From Cryphonectria parasitica EP155 (lineage: Eukaryota > Ascomycota > Sordariomycetes > Diaporthales > Cryphonectriaceae), in NCBI RefSeq assembly GCF_011745365.1, contig NW_024468909.1:2108001-2172000 (forward strand): 64,000 bases of DNA, written 5' to 3'. Position 1 is the first letter of the stretch. Every line of letters starts with the position of its first letter. The position numbers were made by a program, and so were the translations under genes. This document shows, in pieces, positions 56,701 through 64,000 of the stretch. Below the pieces are notes generated by a model, which was given only the letters and a program-made list of their open reading frames with translations, searched no databases and was not told where the DNA came from.

Positions 56701-59700
56701 ATCCAAACGTGCCACTTAAGGACATTGCCTACACCTCGACGGCCCGGAGGCCACACCATGCCCTCCGTTCTTCTTTCTGTGTATCGAGCGTCAAGGAGCT
56801 GAGACAAGTGCTCACTTCCCAGTTGGCCTCGACGACGCCAGAGCCAGCCAGCAGAGGCAACAGCAAGGCGCAGCCCTCTGTCGTCTTCGTCTTCCCAGGC
56901 CAGGGGTTCAACTTCTGCGGCCTGGCCAAGACGCTGTACTACACCTGCGCCCCTTTCCAACAGAGCCTCACCGAGTTCGACGACATGTGCAAATCCATGG
57001 ATCTGCCGTCCTTCATTGACCGCATTCTGGATGACCAGATTAAGAACGTGAGCAACCTCGGCCCCGTCGAGGCGCACCTCGCCATCGTCGCCATCGAGAT
57101 TGCCCTTGCGCGCCTCCTCAAGTCTTGGGGTCTCGTCCCGAGCGCCGTCGTCGGCCACAGCCTGGGCGAATATGCAGCGCTGTGCACCGCGGGAGTCCTG
57201 ACGGTGGCAGACACGCTCCTCCTGGTCGGCAGGCGGGCGCAGCTGGTCGAGGAGCTATGCACCAGAGGCACCCATGGCATGCTCGTCATCCAGGCGTCGG
57301 CAGACCGCTTCAAGAGCATGATCGAGGGTCGCGGCGCTGGCGCCTTTGAGATCGCATGCTACAACGGGCCCAACTCGATTGTGGTAAACGGACGCATGAA
57401 GAACCTCGAGAAAATCCAGACCATCCTGCAGGAGAACCAGATGGCCAAGTCCTCGTATGTCTCGGTCCCGTACTCGTTCCACTCGGCGCAGCTCGACACC
57501 ATCCTTGAGGAATACCGGCAGGTCGCTGCGGGCGCGACCTTCTCTAGGCCTGTCGTCCCAGTCGCTTCGACACTGCTAGGCAGAATGGTGGACAGCGAGG
57601 GAACCTTCTCAGCCTCGTACATGGCAGACCAGACACGCAAGCCAGTACAATTTGAGGCAGCCATCAAGGCCATGCAGGCTTCTGGTCTCGTCACAGACAA
57701 GACGCTATTCGTCGAGACGGGCCCTGGCGCCATGTGCCTTTCCATGACGCAGGCTACTCTGGCCACGCCCTGCAAGCTACTGCCCTGCCTCAAGTCCGCC
57801 GACAGCAACTGGAAGACGCTGTCCAAGATCGTGTCGGAGGCTTACAACAGCGGCATCTCTGTCGACTGGGCGGAATACCACAAGCAGTACAAGTCGGGTT
57901 TGGTAGCAGTGGAATTGCCGTCGTACCACTTCAATCTGAAGGACTTCTGGATCCAGTATAAAGGAGGCGTGGCAGCCCTCGAGGAGGAGATTGCCTCACT
58001 CAAGGAACAGGTGGCAACCCTGGCAGCGGCCAAGGCCCATCTGCCAGCACCTTCGCTGCCAGGCCTCAAGGAGCGCCCTGAGGAGGTCGAAATACCTCCT
58101 ATTAGCACTTGTCTGCACCGAGTACTGGCGGAAGACATCTCGCCCAGCAGCCAGGGAGGCGCCACGGTCGAGTTCTCGACTAACCTCCAACATCCCAAAC
58201 TGCACAAGCTGATCGACGGACACAGGGTCATCGGTATTGCCCTCGCTCCAAGTAGTTTGTACAAGGAGATGGCCCTAGGAGCTGCCCAGTATCTTTACGA
58301 GCGCTTGAAACCTGGGAACCCGGTGCTCACCATGGACTTGCACGATCTCGTCATCTCATCTCCCATGTTCCTCAACCTAGAATCCAAGGCACCGCAGCTC
58401 GTCAAGATCAGCGCCACCATCAAGCCAGGCACGACAACCGCAAAGGTCACGGTCAGCTCGGACAAGGAGCACTGCCGCTGCACAATCGACCTGGAGACGG
58501 CGGACTGGACGCGTGACTGGTCCAGGAGGCGCTACCTCATCGAGGACAGAGTGCGAGGGCTGATGAGTCCTCCTCCTTCGCCTGACAAATCTGTCGTCGT
58601 CCATCACCTGCTCAAGGACATGGTGTACAAGATCTTCTTCCCAATCACTGAGTACTCAAGCGAGTACCAGTCCATCTCCGAGATCTTCATCGACAAGTCC
58701 TTCCGCGAGGCAGCTGTCCGCCTGGACCTGCGCCAGACGCCCGAGGATTCTAGCTTCACGTTTGACCCCTGCTGGCTTGACAACATTGCCCAGACAGCCG
58801 GGTTTGTTCTCAACTCGGACGTCTCGAACCCAGACGACATGATTTGTATGTCCACCGGTTGCGACACCATGCGCCTCAGCAAGAACTTTGCTGGCGGCAA
58901 GCAGTATCTCTGCCATGTGCGAGCTGAGGCTGTCGGCGGCGGCGATAACTTGGTCTGCGATGTGACTGTCTTTGACGAAGAAGGCGTCGTAGCCCTAGGC
59001 GAGGGGCTTCGGTTCAAGCGGATCAAGAAGGTGCTTCTTCAGAGAATGCTTGGGTTGTCCGCGGCCGGCCCACCTGTTGCTGCTGCTGCTGGTGGTCCAG
59101 TACGTGACGCCGTGACTCGGCCCAAAGCACCAGAGGTGGTTGTCAGACCTCCTGTGGCCAAGCAGGTGGCAAAGATGCCAACAGTTTCTTCGCCGCAAGT
59201 CCCAAAGAAGACTGCAGCGCCACGAGCAGCGCCTGCCCCTGTGCCTACCAGTTATGAAAATGTTGGTCAACAACAAGCTGCACCGATTCATCCATTCGCA
59301 AACACCAACGGCTCAGCAGTTGTCAAACCTGTGGCCAAGGCGCCAGTAACTGCGCCCAAGCCAAATGTCAATAATGATCTGTCAGCAGTGCTTGCCCTAA
59401 TAAGCAAGGAGATAGGAACTTCCCTCGACGAGATGGGAGACAACATGACGCTGGAAGAACTCGGCGTCGACTCCCTCCTCACAGTCTCGATCACCACCAA
59501 GCTTAAGAGCGAGAAGAACCTCGAGCTTCCAGCGTCTCTGATCTCGGGAAGCACAACAATCTCCGAACTGCGCGACTATTTTAGCGAGGACGGCGCAGCA
59601 TCCACAGGAGATGAATACGTAGTCGTCAAGGACAAAGACGAGACTGAAGATGAGGACGAGGACGACGATGACTTCAGCAGCACCGACAACGACCTGCCCA

Positions 59701-62388
59701 GTCACGGCTCACCCGACCTATTGGCTCGAGGCACAACACCTGTCAGCTCTACACACGATCCGGAGGAGCCCTGGGGAGCCAGCAAGGCCGAGTCCGGGTC
59801 CGGGTCCGGGTCTGTCCTGATGGAGGCCATCCTGGATGCGATTGCGAAAGAAACCGGCGTCACACCTGCAGAGATCGGCGAGGATACGCCCTTTGTGGAT
59901 CTGGGTATTGACTCCCTCATGAGCGTCGCCGTGATCGGGGTAGTCAAGGACAAGACTGGAGAGGAGCTGCCGGCCAACCTCTTTTCTGACTGCGAGACGA
60001 TTGTCGAGATTCGAAGGATGCTCGGGGAGGAGGAAAAGGTGGCAAATGGTCCGTAGACGGTAAAGTCCTTTGGCTTCTAATCCCTGAGTGATTTTGTCTC
60101 TTCAACAAGAAAATGCATGCTGATGTGCTCATTTGTGGAAAAACAAAGCAGACCCTCCTCCCTCTCTTCCACCACCTTCATTGATGCCCGCTTTGCCTCC
60201 ACCGCCACCAATGAAGACTTTCAACCCAGAAGAATACCAGAGCAAGGCAGTTCTTCTCCAGGGCCGTCCACGGTCAGAAGGGCCTATCTTATTCCTCGTC
60301 ACGGACGGAGGAGGCTCGGCAGCAGTCTATGTCCAACTGCCCGCTCTGGCTCCCGGCTTGACAGTCTATGCTCTCGACTCGCCTTTCACCGGAGGAAGGG
60401 AAGGCGACTTCTTTTTGCCTGGCGTGACTATCGAGGGCGTCGCCTCCATCTATGCCAGGGCGATCCGGTCGGTTCAGCCCCACGGCCCTTACATGGTCGG
60501 TGGCTACTCGATCGGGGGTGTCTTTGCCTATGAGACGGTACGGTACCTCATCAATACGGGTGACAAGGTTCACGGCTTTCTGGTCCTGGACGCCGCCTGT
60601 CCTCGCAGTCTCAAGGGCATCATCGATGTCAATGTCGAGGTCTGTCAGATGATGGGCCTGTTCGACAGCATCTCTGAGGAGGACCAGAGAAAACCTCTCA
60701 CCCAGCTGCAGAAGATCCACGTTGCAGGCTGTGTCAGGACCGCTGGGAACTTTGATCCCATTCCCATCCCGCCTGAGCTCCGCCCGGAACATGTGTACTG
60801 TATCTGGGCGCGGGTTGGGTTTGTCGAGCACCTGTCTGACAAGATTATCGAGGTGGGCCATGCCATCGCAGAGAGAGACGGACTCGACAAGGAACTCAAT
60901 CCGGAGTGGGTCGAGTGGCTCGAGGCAGAGAAGAGGTCGTATGGTCCTCGCGGCTGGGACAAGTTGGTTGGGAACAATATCGAGACATTTGTCATCGACG
61001 GCGACCACTTTTCCATTATGATGCGCCCACGCGTAGGTTATCCTCCTCCTCCTTCTTTCGGCCTCGTGTGTGGCTATCGTCATGTTCTGACTTTTCGGTT
61101 TTCCCTGTTCTAGGTCAAAGTAGAGCTGGGCCCATTGTGCCAGAAGCTGATGAAGCGGATGCTTTCAACTCTGGGCAAGAGCGGAACGCAGCAGCCAGTG
61201 TCTCGGCTAGAGAAGAGGATGCCACGGCCCGGGTCCTCGCCGAAATCTCGCCTGTCGCGCCCCGTGATCCATGAAGCTTTTGGCCAGGCCATCACGCTCG
61301 CGCCGCAGTTTGCAAAGGAGGCTGGGTGTTTCGATTTCTTAACCAGGGTGTACCCAGCGCAACGCCAGCTCGTGCTCGCCTTCGTCACAGAGGCCTTCGA
61401 GAAGTTGGGTTGCCCATTGGACAAGGTTCGCCAGGGTGCACCTCTCGAGCCCGTCGGCGTCCTGCCCAAGTACAACCCACTGCTCAACGCGCTGCACGAG
61501 ATCCTGGAAGACGGGCGGCTGCTCGAGTGGCGCAATGGCAAGAGGGTGCGGACGTACCGCCCTGTCGACAAGACAAGCTCCCAGACGCTGTACGAGCGGT
61601 TGGTCCGGGACGACCCTCCACACGCCAACACGCACCAGCTGCTGCACGTCACGGGCTCGCGTCTGGCTGAATGTCTGACGGGCGCCGCAGATCCCATGCA
61701 GATCGTCTTTGGCAAGAGCCGGCTGCTTCTGCAGGAGTTTTACACCAGCGCGCCCATGCTGGTGACGGCGTCCAAGGTGGTCACCGAGCTGCTCCGGCGC
61801 GTCTTCTCATCGTTTTCTGGATCCTCTCCGAACGAGGTGATCGAGATCATCGAGGTGGGCGCTGGGCTAGGCGGCACAGCCAAATACATTCTCGACATGC
61901 TTGTCGAGGCGGGCATCCCGTTCAAGTTCACCTACACGGACATCTCGCCCTCGCTCACGGGCGCGGCCAGGCAGCGCTACAAGAACCTGTACGCGCAGCT
62001 GCCCAAGGGTACGGTGGAATACATGACCCTCGATATCGAGCAGCAGCCGCCCCCCTCGCTGCTGAACCGCTTCCACGCTGTCATCTCGACCAACTGCATC
62101 CACGCCACCAAGAGCCTCACGGCCAGCTGTGCAAACGCCCACAAGATGCTTCGACCGGGCGGGTTCCTGGCTGTCGTCGAGGTCACCCCGAGACTGTTCT
62201 GGCTGGACCTGGTATTTGGCCTGCTCGAGGGCTGGTGGCTGTTTGAGGACGGGAGGAAGCACTGCCTGGCGAATGAGACGTTCTGGAAGACGAGCCTCGA
62301 GGCGGCTGGGTATAAGAGTGTGGTGTATGCCGAAGAAGGCGACGGGTATAAGCCAAATCCGCAGGTCATTGTTGCTTGTACGGACTGA
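53751..62388 (+). CDS. Non-reducing polyketide synthase, SAT-KS-AT-PT-ACP-ACP-TE-CMeT
   Basis: Seven exons: 53751-54037, 54147-55140, 55232-56173, 56255-56455, 56550-60048, 60152-61032 and 61114-62388, giving 2692 residues. SAT has GFCTGLLP (Cys135). KS (about 393-805) has DTACSSSGAA with Cys563, His698 in MHGTGTQAGD and His738. AT has FPGQGF (about 919) and GHSLGEY (Ser1012). PT (about 1328-1640) has His1366 in IDGHRVIG and Asp1552 in WLDNIAQ. ACP1 has GVDSLLTV (Ser1783) and ACP2 GIDSLMSV (Ser1930). TE has GGYSIGG (Ser2094) and His2260 in DGDHFS. The C-terminal methyltransferase has EVGAGLGGTAKYIL (about 2515) and ISTNCIHATKSLTASC. No reducing domain is present. It builds an aromatic polyketide from malonyl units and C-methylates it. 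All active-site residues checked are present. Two joins need proof: a GC-AG intron (55141-55231) and a weak-donor intron (60049-60151) that bypasses an in-frame TAG. Confidence 0.88.
55141..55231 (+). other. GC-AG intron within the KS coding region
   Basis: Exon 2 ends AAG, followed by GCAGGT; the branch-like CGCTAAC lies 24 bases before the acceptor AATAG. Only this pair joins KDLHEK to VPKTRWDADL in frame; GT donors nearby give stops or shift the frame. Confidence 0.7.
59791..59813 (+). repeat. GTCCGG hexamer repeat in the PKS inter-ACP linker
   Basis: Three to four in-frame GTCCGG units encode alternating Ser-Gly just before ACP2. It looks like a flexible linker expanded by slippage, and unit number may vary between strains. 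Confidence 0.75.

Positions 62389-64000
<1,612 letters not shown>

Noticed and set aside
60184..62388. TE-CMeT part as a separate gene starting at ATG 60184
   Set aside because: Only 127 bases separate it from the ACP part, and an in-phase intron can fuse them. Both domains normally belong to the PKS chain. Not excluded, see findings.

Overview
The window is nuclear DNA of a filamentous ascomycete (Pezizomycotina, probably a Sordariomycete). The evidence is compact genes broken by short GT-AG introns with CTRAY-like branch points, long pyrimidine-rich leaders, many homopolymer and GTAC/TAGGTA-rich intergenic stretches, and fungal-only families (non-reducing PKS with a SAT domain, Zn2Cys6 regulator). 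All joins below were deduced by reading splice sites and frames by eye; no RNA evidence or database search was available.

Left part (1-36 kb) is conserved housekeeping territory: a possible last exon at the left edge, a C2H2 zinc-finger protein (5716-7297), a multi-pass membrane protein (8566-9669), an ING/PHD chromatin reader (10220-12751), a SnoaL/NTF2-like protein (13690-14263), a large BCAS3-like WD40 protein (16949-20457), the dolichol-phosphate-mannose synthase subunit DPM2 (21150-21633, minus), the splicing factor Cwc22 (22298-25138), 6-phosphogluconolactonase (26192-27016, minus), a Pho13-like HAD phosphatase (29560-30661) and a TPR/MYND/SET protein (34345-36060). Spacers between them are long (0.5-5.5 kb) and look non-coding.

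Right part (38.6 kb to the end) is a secondary-metabolite gene cluster: an ABC-B exporter (38587-42735, minus), a divergent Zn2Cys6 regulator (43682-45492), an O-methyltransferase (46379-47886, minus), a divergent FAD monooxygenase (49391-51021), a large non-reducing polyketide synthase (53751-62388) and the first exon of a flavin-dependent halogenase (63865 to the edge). The inferred product is a C-methylated, O-methylated, hydroxylated and chlorinated aromatic polyketide, possibly a depside-type ester or a compound derived from one. The PKS reads SAT-KS-AT-PT-ACP-ACP-TE-CMeT, with the methyltransferase after the thioesterase, which is not the usual order. The cluster continues past the right edge.

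The most useful points for a second look are the PKS domain order and the weak intron that joins its ACP and TE parts, a GC-AG intron inside the KS, a group of CCG-N(2-4)-CGG elements and an 18-bp perfect palindrome in the ABC/regulator promoter, and alternative start/splice architecture in the BCAS3-like gene.
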